Assembly: GCF_011683955.1 (NCBI RefSeq)
Contig: NZ_JAAQPI010000010.1
Span: 306,086 to 370,085, forward strand
DNA from: Pseudomaricurvus alkylphenolicus
GTDB taxonomy: Bacteria > Pseudomonadota > Gammaproteobacteria > Pseudomonadales > Cellvibrionaceae
DNA length: 64,000 nt
Reading direction: 5' to 3'
Shown: positions 18,309-26,245 of the stretch, piece after piece
How the letters are laid out: each line of letters starts with the position of its first letter
Position numbering within the stretch: position 1 is the first letter of the stretch
The notes under the pieces: model-generated
The model's input: the letters and a program-made list of their open reading frames with translations, nothing else
Told to the model about the DNA's origin: nothing
The model's database searches: none
Position numbers and translations under genes: made by a program

Positions 18309-19306
18309 CCACCAAGCATTTTGTCCTCTTTGGGCATTCGATTAAAGTGGCGTTTGTATACGCGGGTAAAACTGGACTGGTTGCTGTAACCCACTTCGTT
18401 TGCCACTTGCAAAATGGTATAGGCGCCGGACATCAACAAGCGTTTGGCGTTGTCCATTTTGACCGACTGAATGTAGTCCGACAGCACCATGCCGTAGCGA
18501 GAACGAAAGCTGTTACACAAGTTGGTTCTCGACATGTTGACCATGGAACACATGGACTCTATCGGCGGCAAATCCTGATAGTTTGCCTGTACGTAGTCTT
18601 TTAACTTTTCAAGAGAACGAGTCTTTGAGTTCGTCAAACGATCTCCGGAATACTGGTGCTCCCGCAAACCATCGGCCACATCCGACAGTGCCAGGCAGAG
18701 CAGCTCATCCATTTTCGAGCGCATAAACACCCTGCGGATTTTACCTTCATAGTTTGCGGCAAACATCTCAGCAACCAATTGTTGCGCCTTGGGCAGTAGC
18801 GGAAAATCCATGGAGTTGTGGGGCTGGTCATTACCCCGTTGATGCAGAATGCGGTCAATATCGCCGGGGTTTATGCCAAAGACATGCTTCAAGACGTGAG
18901 GACTGACCCAGGCACCCACGTACGTGAGCTTGGTACCGGCCTGGTGGACGCGTACCTGTGAAGTCTTTTCGCGAAAGTGGGTGATATTCATTCTCGGGCC
19001 GGCGTGGGAGTAGCACTCATTGTCGTCCAAAATCTGGGCATGATTGCCACTGAGTACAAACTGCAGTCCATAGCATCCTTCCTCAATCACAAAGTGATCC
19101 ACCAGTTCTTGCTCAATGGGTGCATTCACTACGGACATCACATCGTTATGAGCAAGAGGAATGATATTCTCCCAGTTTATAATACTTCCCAAGGCTGGCT
19201 GACTGGCGGTCGCCGGAGCAGAAAGAATTTCCCCGCTGCGGGAGAAGTCTCGCAGCGCCGAGGACAGGATGGCGGGAGTGGTAATAGGGGGGTGAAATTT
19301 CATCAT
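18305..19306 (-). CDS. AraC family transcriptional regulator
   Basis: The 333-residue protein has a C-terminal double-HTH AraC domain (about residues 225-325: YVQANYQDLPPIESMCSMVN, AKRLLMSGAYTILQVANEVG, YSNQSSFTRVYKRHFNRMP) and an N-terminal sensing domain related to AraC_binding_2, with HFREKTSQVRVHQAGTKL. It is divergent from the MFS transporter gene at 19514; together with the flanking TonB receptors it is likely the specific activator of this uptake locus. The inducer is unknown. Confidence 0.88.
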   Translation of the reverse strand: MMKFHPPITTPAILSSALRDFSRSGEILSAPATASQPALGSIINWENIIPLAHNDVMSVVNAPIEQELVDHFVIEEGCYGLQFVLSGNHAQILDDNECYSHAGPRMNITHFREKTSQVRVHQAGTKLTYVGAWVSPHVLKHVFGINPGDIDRILHQRGNDQPHNSMDFPLLPKAQQLVAEMFAANYEGKIRRVFMRSKMDELLCLALSDVADGLREHQYSGDRLTNSKTRSLEKLKDYVQANYQDLPPIESMCSMVNMSRTNLCNSFRSRYGMVLSDYIQSVKMDNAKRLLMSGAYTILQVANEVGYSNQSSFTRVYKRHFNRMPKEDKMLGG

Positions 19307-19513
19307 CGCAGTTTACTGGCACCTATCGCGGTACAACCTTACAGCAACCGATGCTACTCGCTCGTTGAGCAAAACGCCAGTCCCGGACCATTGTCGTTCA
19401 AGACTTGTGTTTCCCGCCTAATCGGCACAAATAACCGGTAAATCTGCAGATATCTTTGTTTGTGGCTAGGGCATAGTGAATCCCTTTCATCGGCAACCAA
19501 CGAGATACCGTCC

Positions 19514-20839
19514 ATGACCGAAGGCGTAGTCACCCCCCGAACACAACCCCTCAACGCCACCCCCCGAACTCTCTCCAACCGTTACACCGTGCTATTGGTT
19601 CTGGGCCTGGTTAATCTGTTTAACTATATGGACCGCAACTTGTTTTCGGTGCTGCTTGAGCCGATCAAAACCGATATGCAGTTCTCCGACTCGCAGCTGG
19701 GGGTTCTTGGCGGCTTTTCTTTCGCCTTATGTTACGCCATTTTCGGGCTGTTGCTGGGGCGCCTGGCAGACCGCAAAAACCGGGTTTGGATATTGAGCAT
19801 CTGTATCGGTGTCTGGAGTCTGGCATCGGCAGCCTGCGGGCTGGTGCGCAACTTTACCGATTTCTTTCTGGCGCGGGTGGGGGTTGGCATCGGCGAGGCT
19901 GGCTGTGTGCCAGCGGCCCATTCATTGATTGGGGATTACTTTCGTTCTGGGGAGCGGGCATTTGCCGTCTCGGTATTTACCGGTGTTGGCATGTTGGGCT
20001 CCATCCTGGGCGTGGTAATGGGGGCTATGTTGGCGGATGTGTACGGTTGGCGCGCCGTGTTTCTGATCTTTGGCCTGCCTGGGGTTCTGCTGGCTTTCTG
20101 TCTGGTGTTCCTGGTGGTCGAGCCCCCGAGGGGGCGTTTGCAGCCCGTCTCCGACGTGCCGTCGCCAACGTCTTTTCTGGACGCCTCGTTAAGCTTGCTG
20201 CGAAAACGCACGGTGCGTTACCTGCTGTGGGGAATCCCCCTGTACTATTTCATCATTGGTGGCGCTGGGATTTGGATACCCTCGTTCTATCTGCGTATTC
20301 ACGGTGTTTCTATTGGGGAGTATGGCCCCACCGGTGGCCTTAGCATTGGGTTGGGCTATTTGCTGGGCACTGTAGCTGGCGGCGTGTTGGTATCGCGACT
20401 CATCGTCCAAAACCACCTGTGGGAGTTCTGGCTGCCCGCCCTGGCCGCGGTGCTATCCGTTCCCTTTTACGCTGTCGCACTCACTGTCGACCACTTGCAC
20501 GGCTCCTACGCGGTGATGTTTCTGGCAGCGCTGGTCGCCGGTAGCGGCGTTGGCCCCAGCATGTCAACGTTGCAGATCGTGGCCGAACCTGCTGTCAGAG
20601 CACTGGCGATTGGTTTTATGCTGCTGTCAACGTCCATTATTTCTTATGGATTTGGACCACTGTTTGTGGGTGTGGGCAGTGATCTTCTGGTTAACCTTGG
20701 TATTGCCGCCAATGAAGGCGAGTCTCTGCGCATTGCTCTACTGATGGCGCTGACGGCACCACTGTTCGCCGCAGTATTGTTCTGGGTCTGCTCTAAGACG
20801 GTTAGAAATGATTTGGCGATTCGGGGAGAGTTGATTTAA
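19514..20839 (+). CDS. MFS transporter, spinster-like
   Basis: The 441-residue protein has 12 predicted membrane segments. Family marks are YMDRNLFSVLLEPIK in segment 1, GLLLGRLADRKNR between segments 2 and 3 (the MFS A-motif) and RVGVGIGEAGCVPAAHSL, typical of spinster-like MFS proteins that carry amphipathic organic acids, sugars or lipids. I start at ATG 19514 (MTEGVVTPRTQPL) rather than 54 bases upstream. It is divergent from the AraC gene and upstream of the second TonB receptor, which fits an outer-plus-inner-membrane uptake pair. Confidence 0.85.
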   Translation: MTEGVVTPRTQPLNATPRTLSNRYTVLLVLGLVNLFNYMDRNLFSVLLEPIKTDMQFSDSQLGVLGGFSFALCYAIFGLLLGRLADRKNRVWILSICIGVWSLASAACGLVRNFTDFFLARVGVGIGEAGCVPAAHSLIGDYFRSGERAFAVSVFTGVGMLGSILGVVMGAMLADVYGWRAVFLIFGLPGVLLAFCLVFLVVEPPRGRLQPVSDVPSPTSFLDASLSLLRKRTVRYLLWGIPLYYFIIGGAGIWIPSFYLRIHGVSIGEYGPTGGLSIGLGYLLGTVAGGVLVSRLIVQNHLWEFWLPALAAVLSVPFYAVALTVDHLHGSYAVMFLAALVAGSGVGPSMSTLQIVAEPAVRALAIGFMLLSTSIISYGFGPLFVGVGSDLLVNLGIAANEGESLRIALLMALTAPLFAAVLFWVCSKTVRNDLAIRGELI

Positions 20840-21235
20840 TTACTGCAGTTGCAGGATGCATTAGTTTTCAGACTGCCGACATTGATGTCATTGAACCTGG
20901 TCTGAGGATTGAATTGCACCCTCGGTTTTTTCATCGATTCAAGGGACACCAACATATCGATGACAACATGAACACAATGTGACGCCTGTTCGCGTCGCAT
21001 TGGGATAGGACACTTACTCAAAGGAAAAACTTCTATTGCCACTGAACAACCTTTGACCCCAGCCACTTTCACTTCACCCCAAACTCGCCAAATCGCACGA
21101 TTTGCCCATAATTACACGAAACCTCCTTGCTACGATGGTCGTCGGTACATCAATAGCCGGTCGTTAGTCGATAGGTCAACATACAGAAACGTTCTGCAGG
21201 TACCGACAATAAAACCTATTCAGGGGAGAGAAAAA
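20840..21235. other. Leader region of the second TonB receptor
   Basis: This 396-base gap has no convincing gene. An imperfect hairpin lies at about 20976-21001 (AATGTGACGC ... GCGTCGCATT, six-base loop). The receptor's frame is open back to 21053, but the residues encoded there do not resemble a signal peptide. A strong ribosome binding site (CAGGGGAGAG) ends at about 21230. Confidence 0.5.
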
Positions 21236-23320
21236 GTGATTAAGAATCAGCTGTTTAGAAGGGCGCCCATGGCAATGATGATGGCCGTTGCCAGCATGCC
21301 TCTTGCGCCTGAGATCCGCGCCGAAGGCTTCCAGATCGAAGAAATTACCGTAACGGCCCGTAAGCGGGATGAAAGTCTCCAGGAGGTGCCGGAATCCGTA
21401 ACGGTATTGTCCGAATCCCTTATTTCGGATGCTGGTATTGATAACCTCCAGGGTATTGCGGATCTCGCTCCTAATATTCACTTGAACGACTCCTTCTCCA
21501 AAGCAACGGTTCGTCTCAATGTTCGGGGCATAGGTACACCCCAGTTTGGTGAGGCACCGGTAAGCTTTGTCGTAGATGGGGCAACGGTGCCCGACATTAA
21601 TTTTATTAACCAGGGAATTTTTGACGTAGAGAGCATTCAGCTGCTCCGTGGCCCGCAGGGTGCGTTGTACGGCCAGGGCGCGTTAGTCGGTGCCATTATC
21701 ATCCAGTCTAAAACGCCATCGAATGATCTGAGTGGTAACTTTGAGGTCAAATACGAGAGCGGCAGCGACAAGACCATCAATGCGGCTATGTCTGGTGCTA
21801 TTATTGACGATGTTCTGCTCTATCGTATCGGTGCCACCTACAATGATCGAGAGGGGCAGATCAAAAACGTTGAAGGTGAGCATGTCGACTTTGTGGATGG
21901 CTCTTACGGCGTGCGCGGTGCTCTCACCTGGATGCCAAACGATGCTATTGATATGACCTTCACCGCCAAAATTGCTGACGGTGATTACGGTTACGGCATT
22001 CAGTATCGTATTCCAGAGGCGGAACTCAACGATTCCGACTCCTATGAGGTTGCTCAAAGCAACTACCCCGGCTTGGAAAGACAGGAGTCCGAGGAGTTTA
22101 CCTTCCAGCTCAATTGGGATTTCGGTTTTGCGTCTTTGACGGCCGTCACCAACTACAGTGATATTGACGATATTCTGTGGCTGGAGCAAGATGCCCGACC
22201 AACGGCCAGCCAGATTCAAATACCCTGGAATCGCACGGAGGGCTTTAGCCAGGAGGTACGACTGACCTCCGCCGACGATCAGCGCTTTCGCTGGATTGTG
22301 GGAGGCGCCTACCGCGATCGCACCAATACTTATCTTTACGGTCGTCTTGCGGATCCTGGCGACGATTCTCGCCCGGATTGGTACGTGGGCCATCCCAATC
22401 AGCGTGATCACGCGGTAACGGACAGCACCGATTTTGGTGTGTTTGTGTACGGCAGTTACGATCTTACTGACGAGCTGGAGCTGACGGCGGCATTGCGCTA
22501 CGACAAAACCGAGCGTGATCAAAAATACGATTATGAGCTGCCCACACCCGTCGAAGGCGAGCGTAGTGTTGAGTTTTCAGAAGTTCAACCAAAGTTGGGA
22601 TTGTCTTACCAAATGACACCTGACACCTTGATGTACGCTTCCTACTCACGAGGATTCCGCACCGGAGGGCTGAATAATCCCGCCTACGGTATTCAGCCCA
22701 ATTTCTACGACGAAGAAATCTCAGATAGCTACGAGATAGGCGCCAAGAGCACGCTTTGGGACAATCGCTTGATTGTCAATGGTGCAGTGTACTATATGGA
22801 TATTGAGAATTATCAATTCAGCGAATTCGCAACCACCATCGGAAACGCCAATCTCGCGGACACGCCAATCCAGGGCTTTGAAATTGAAGTCATGGCCAAG
22901 GCCACCGAAAACCTGACGCTGAATATGGCCTACGGCTATACCGACGCCGAGGTTGTCCGCTTTGGTGAAACTCCAGATCCTCGCAAGGATGGCAACGAGG
23001 TTCCTTTCGTTCCCCGTTACACCTTTAATATCAGCGCTACTCACAGTGTTGACCTCGACAACGGCGCTGAACTGAGAAGTTATGTGGCTTATCGCCGTTC
23101 CGGCGCCACTTATCATCGGTCGGATAATAGAAACAAAATCGATGCACAACACTATGTTGATGCCAAAGTATCCCTGAACATGGAGAACTGGTCGATTGCC
23201 GCTTACGTGGACAATGTCATGGACTATCGATCAGCGATCCACTTCTTCAGTACTTCTGAACCGGTGGTTACCCCTAACCAACCCAGAAGTTACGGAATTT
23301 CCGTAAGGTATGATATTTAG
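21236..23320 (+). CDS. TonB-dependent outer-membrane receptor
   Basis: I start this 694-residue protein at GTG 21236 because AGGGGAGA lies just upstream and the N-terminus then reads as a signal peptide (MIKNQLFRRAPMAMMMAVAS..., cut near IRA-EG). A TonB box-like EEITVTARKR follows, then the plug (ADLAPNIHLNDSF, ESIQLLRGPQGALYGQGA) and the beta-barrel, ending SYGISVRYDI. Its substrate cannot be read from sequence. Its place between the MFS transporter and the peptidase/DUF917 genes suggests import of a small peptide-like or cyclic amide compound, which is inference. A terminator follows 20 bases after the stop. Confidence 0.9.
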   Translation: MIKNQLFRRAPMAMMMAVASMPLAPEIRAEGFQIEEITVTARKRDESLQEVPESVTVLSESLISDAGIDNLQGIADLAPNIHLNDSFSKATVRLNVRGIGTPQFGEAPVSFVVDGATVPDINFINQGIFDVESIQLLRGPQGALYGQGALVGAIIIQSKTPSNDLSGNFEVKYESGSDKTINAAMSGAIIDDVLLYRIGATYNDREGQIKNVEGEHVDFVDGSYGVRGALTWMPNDAIDMTFTAKIADGDYGYGIQYRIPEAELNDSDSYEVAQSNYPGLERQESEEFTFQLNWDFGFASLTAVTNYSDIDDILWLEQDARPTASQIQIPWNRTEGFSQEVRLTSADDQRFRWIVGGAYRDRTNTYLYGRLADPGDDSRPDWYVGHPNQRDHAVTDSTDFGVFVYGSYDLTDELELTAALRYDKTERDQKYDYELPTPVEGERSVEFSEVQPKLGLSYQMTPDTLMYASYSRGFRTGGLNNPAYGIQPNFYDEEISDSYEIGAKSTLWDNRLIVNGAVYYMDIENYQFSEFATTIGNANLADTPIQGFEIEVMAKATENLTLNMAYGYTDAEVVRFGETPDPRKDGNEVPFVPRYTFNISATHSVDLDNGAELRSYVAYRRSGATYHRSDNRNKIDAQHYVDAKVSLNMENWSIAAYVDNVMDYRSAIHFFSTSEPVVTPNQPRSYGISVRYDI

Positions 23321-23340
23321 TTCGATGTGCGTGTTTTCAG

Positions 23341-23364
23341 GGGGCGTGAAACGCCCCTTTTTTT
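23341..23364 (+). terminator. Rho-independent terminator after the TonB receptor
   Basis: GGGGCGT (23341-23347), a GAA loop and ACGCCCC (23351-23357) form a 7-bp stem followed by seven T residues. This is a strong, classical terminator. Confidence 0.9.
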
Positions 23365-23399
23365 CAAACTGAATAAAACCGATTTCAACGGAGAGAGGT

Positions 23400-23570
23400 A
23401 TGCTGCAAATGGTAGCATTAGATTCAACGACTATTGAGAGAGAACCGGATGCGACTTCCGATGTCGTTGAACTCATATACAAGTCCTTAGACCATCAGCA
23501 TGAAGAAAATTCCGCTTACATCGATGTAGAGTCCAGAGACGAGGCTTGTTTTGTGCTCGGGTATAACTGA
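23400..23570 (+). CDS. Small acidic protein of 56 residues, unknown function
   Basis: An ATG at 23400 preceded by GGAGAGAGG opens a 56-codon frame, shorter than most gene-finding cut-offs. The product starts MLQMVALDSTTIEREPDATS and ends DEACFVLGYN. It is strongly acidic (about 13 Asp/Glu against few Lys/Arg), has one cysteine near the C-terminus and no membrane segment. An acidic leader-like part followed by a short hydrophobic end is the general look of a modified-peptide precursor, but no modifying enzyme of a known type lies near, so this is only a possibility. It has a terminator on its left and hairpins on its right, which supports an independent transcript. Confidence 0.45.
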   Translation: MLQMVALDSTTIEREPDATSDVVELIYKSLDHQHEENSAYIDVESRDEACFVLGYN

Positions 23571-23575
23571 AACTC

Positions 23576-23626
23576 ATCGACTCCCGTAGTCGATCTTCCT
23601 AAAGCCCCTCGAGATTAACAGGGGCT
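23576..23626. terminator. Two hairpins between the small gene and the convergent peptidase gene
   Basis: ATCGACT (23576-23582) pairs with AGTCGAT (23588-23594); AGCCCCT (23603-23609) pairs with AGGGGCT (23620-23626). Neither is followed by a long T run, so they are weak terminator candidates for the two convergent transcripts. Confidence 0.4.
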
Positions 23627-23684
23627 ATGGGACAATGCCTTTCGAAAAGAGGAAAGACAGTAGTTGATGTAATAGGCTTCTGGC

Positions 23685-24812
23685 TTAAAGGGTGTCGATG
23701 CAGTTCCTAATGGCTGCCAAAGTATCTTTCCCGAGGATCTTGCTTCGTTGTTTGGACCATCCCTTCTCCCGGCAGGGGCGATCATCATTATCTTTAAAAG
23801 GCATTTCCAGTGTAAAAGCCAAGCAGCGATGGGTCTCTGCAACATAGCTGGTGGCCGTTGCCATGTTTGCGGTGTTAGGAGCCTTTTTGGGGTATCCATG
23901 TGTGGTCTGAAAGTCAGCACTGGCATCAAGAAATGACCGCTTGAAATGGTCTTGCCGGATCTCCATCGCCTTATTGAAAGAGGGAACCCCTTCGCTGCCA
24001 GACAGAAAGACATAGGGAATGTTTTCGTCGCCATGTATATCTAAAAACAAATCAACGCCAGTACGGTTCATCTCTTCTCGAACGTGGAATACCTCTGGGC
24101 TATTGACCAAGGAAGGCGCAGACCAGGCACGATTGAGGTTCTCTCCTTTGGCATTGGTTCTCAAGTTACCCAAAACACCACCGTCCGGATTCATATTGGG
24201 AACAAGGTAGAAAACAGCCCTATCAAGCGCATCATTTGCAATGGCATCTGAGCTGTCCAGCAGTCGCTCCAGAGCGCCCTCTATGAACCACTCTGCCATT
24301 GTCTCTCCGGGATGTTGCCGAGCTGTCATCCAGATAACCGCTTTGTCAGAGCCCTGCTCGCCGACCTTGATCAGAGATAGGGGCCGACCTTCTACGGAAT
24401 GGCCCAAGCAGCGAATACTTGCTTGTTCAGAAAGTTGCACCTTGGCCAGAAGATTCAAGTGACGTTCGAAACTATAAGGAGGAAAATAGGCAAAGTATAT
24501 TAGATCGGATTCAGGCTTGATCTCAAATTCCAGATTGGTTCCGTCGTATCGGGTCGGGATTCTAAACCAGTTATCCCGATCATAGGAGGCACAAACCTTA
24601 TAGCCTTCCCATCCCTGTGGATAGCTTGAGCTACCCGCATTGTTGATATTAAGCTGGTGATTATCGCCAACTTGGCAGTGTAAGCCGAAATAGAACCATT
24701 GGGAAAAATCGGCTTTATTGTCAGACCGCAATCTCAGTTCGATATTGCGAATGTCTTCTTGATTTACGACGTCAATACTACCTCCGTCGAAGTGGCTAAA
24801 TATCCTCATCAA
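23685..24812 (-). CDS. M14-type zinc carboxypeptidase, cytosolic-carboxypeptidase-like
   Basis: The 375-residue protein has the N-terminal beta domain of cytosolic carboxypeptidases (QWFYFGLHCQVGD, ...YFAYFPPYSFERH) and an M14 catalytic domain. The zinc ligands are visible as His167 and Glu170 (RQHPGET) and His260 (DIHGDE). The substrate site NMNPDGG lies near 207-213, and the catalytic Glu336 is in FTLEMPF. The family removes C-terminal residues, often acidic ones, from peptides. No signal peptide is seen, so it acts in the cytoplasm. It is divergent from the first DUF917 gene and may process an imported peptide or conjugate. The C-terminus is complete. Confidence 0.88.
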   Translation of the reverse strand: MMRIFSHFDGGSIDVVNQEDIRNIELRLRSDNKADFSQWFYFGLHCQVGDNHQLNINNAGSSSYPQGWEGYKVCASYDRDNWFRIPTRYDGTNLEFEIKPESDLIYFAYFPPYSFERHLNLLAKVQLSEQASIRCLGHSVEGRPLSLIKVGEQGSDKAVIWMTARQHPGETMAEWFIEGALERLLDSSDAIANDALDRAVFYLVPNMNPDGGVLGNLRTNAKGENLNRAWSAPSLVNSPEVFHVREEMNRTGVDLFLDIHGDENIPYVFLSGSEGVPSFNKAMEIRQDHFKRSFLDASADFQTTHGYPKKAPNTANMATATSYVAETHRCLAFTLEMPFKDNDDRPCREKGWSKQRSKILGKDTLAAIRNCIDTL

Positions 24813-24904
24813 AACCCTCGATGTGTGAATAGAAAATTTGGCGGGTACCCTAATAAGGAATGTATCACTTTGGACCAGTGTAAAAGGACAAAGATCGGGT
24901 CATT

Positions 24905-24920
24905 TACAGTCTTCACTGTA
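24905..24920. promoter_or_regulatory. Palindrome between the peptidase and DUF917 genes
   Basis: TACAGT-CTTC-ACTGTA is a perfect 6-4-6 inverted repeat about 95 bases upstream of the peptidase start and 160 bases upstream of the DUF917 start. It may bind a regulator; none is assigned. Confidence 0.35.
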
Positions 24921-25081
24921 GAAACCTGTATCCTTCACACGAATCTCAGAAAATTACACGCGAAGAAGATGTTAGATTGAATGGGTTAGTCGCTGCTGGA
25001 TCCGTCTATGGGTGTGAACGGCGTGTTTGAAGGCAGTAAACATTTCTTGCAGTTTAATCATCAATGACCTGGAGGTATTGA

Positions 25082-26188
25082 ATGGCAAAGATCGTTCTCG
25101 ACAATGAAGTTGGACGTTCAGTAGTATACGGCGGAGCGGTACTGGGTGGCGGTGGTGGCGGAACCATAGCAGCCGGATTCCAGAGGTTTGAACTGGCAAC
25201 CGCCATGGGTACGCCAACCATGATTTCTCTCGACGATCTCAATGATGATGACCTTGTTATTACCGCCTCTGCCGTTGGCGCACCAACCGGTGAAGAGCGG
25301 TTCTTTATGCCGGTTGATATTATCAAGGCGATGGAGCTCGTTCAGCAGAAAACAGATCGACGTATTTCCGGCATCATTCCCAATGAAAACGGACCGGCTT
25401 CCGGCCTGAATGGTTGGCTTCAGTCCGCCATGTTAAAGATTCCGATGGTGGACGCGCCCGCTAACGGTCGAGCACACCCTACCGGGCTGATGGGGGGCAT
25501 GGGAATCAATCGAATTCCTGACTATCATTCCGTTCAGTCTGCCGTGGGGGGCAATCCAGACTCAGGTCGTTATCTGGAAATGGTCGTGGAAGGGCAGTTA
25601 CAAGTGGCTGCAAACCTTGTTCGACAAGCGGCCGTGGAGTCCGGGGGCCTGGTCATGGTAGTGAGAGACCCACTTCCCGTGTCTTACCTAAAAACCAATG
25701 CAGCTCCCGGGGCGACGACGCACGCTATGTCAATCGGTCGAGCTATGATGAATGCGGAAGACGCGGGCGCTGCTACGGTGATCGATGCGATAGTTACCTC
25801 AACGGCGGGTGACATTCTTTGCGCAGGAAAAATCGAACAGCTTGAATTACAGGCTATTGGTGGTTATACCCTGGGTAAACTCAAGGTCCAGGGGGAGTGT
25901 AGCGCTGAAGTCAGTGTCTGGAACGAGTATATGACCTTGGATATTGACGGTGTTCGTCACTCCACCTTCCCTGATTTAATTACGATCATTTCTCAGAAGA
26001 CCGGCATGCCCCTGGCCTCATCCGAAATCGCCAACGGCGAAGATGTGGTGGTACTCTGTGTACCACGCTGCAATCTGATTCTGGGTACCGGCGTGCTATT
26101 ACCTGAAACTCTGAGAGAGGCAGAGCAAGCCATTAACCGAGATCTTTATAGCGCCAGTCTCAACGAACCGACGGGCGAAGTCGCCTGA
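25082..26188 (+). CDS. DUF917 family protein (S-methyl-thiohydantoin desulfurase family), divergent copy
   Basis: The 368-residue protein has the DUF917 two-domain layout: a glycine-rich N-terminal turn (YGGAVLGGGGGGTIA), DDDLVITASAVGAPT, and a core IPNENGPASGLNG ... MVDAPANGRAHPTG. The C-terminal domain begins around residue 170. The family is now linked, as I recall, to S-methyl-thiohydantoin desulfurase activity and occurs beside hydantoinase genes. Compared with the second copy at 30767, the conserved D-GMGRA-FP is changed to APANGRAHP, so its substrate may differ. A GGAGG ribosome binding site precedes the ATG. It is divergent from the M14 peptidase and ends 58 bases before the convergent LuxR regulator. 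Confidence 0.8.
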   Translation: MAKIVLDNEVGRSVVYGGAVLGGGGGGTIAAGFQRFELATAMGTPTMISLDDLNDDDLVITASAVGAPTGEERFFMPVDIIKAMELVQQKTDRRISGIIPNENGPASGLNGWLQSAMLKIPMVDAPANGRAHPTGLMGGMGINRIPDYHSVQSAVGGNPDSGRYLEMVVEGQLQVAANLVRQAAVESGGLVMVVRDPLPVSYLKTNAAPGATTHAMSIGRAMMNAEDAGAATVIDAIVTSTAGDILCAGKIEQLELQAIGGYTLGKLKVQGECSAEVSVWNEYMTLDIDGVRHSTFPDLITIISQKTGMPLASSEIANGEDVVVLCVPRCNLILGTGVLLPETLREAEQAINRDLYSASLNEPTGEVA

Positions 26189-26245
26189 GCGCTGTAAGCG
26201 GCAGTCGGCACAAGGACGTGTCGACGAATTGGCAGTGTTGGACGA

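Noticed and set aside
21683..22522. Minus-strand open frame of 279 codons inside the second TonB receptor gene
   Set aside because: The plus-strand receptor has clear plug and barrel motifs; the antisense frame has none.
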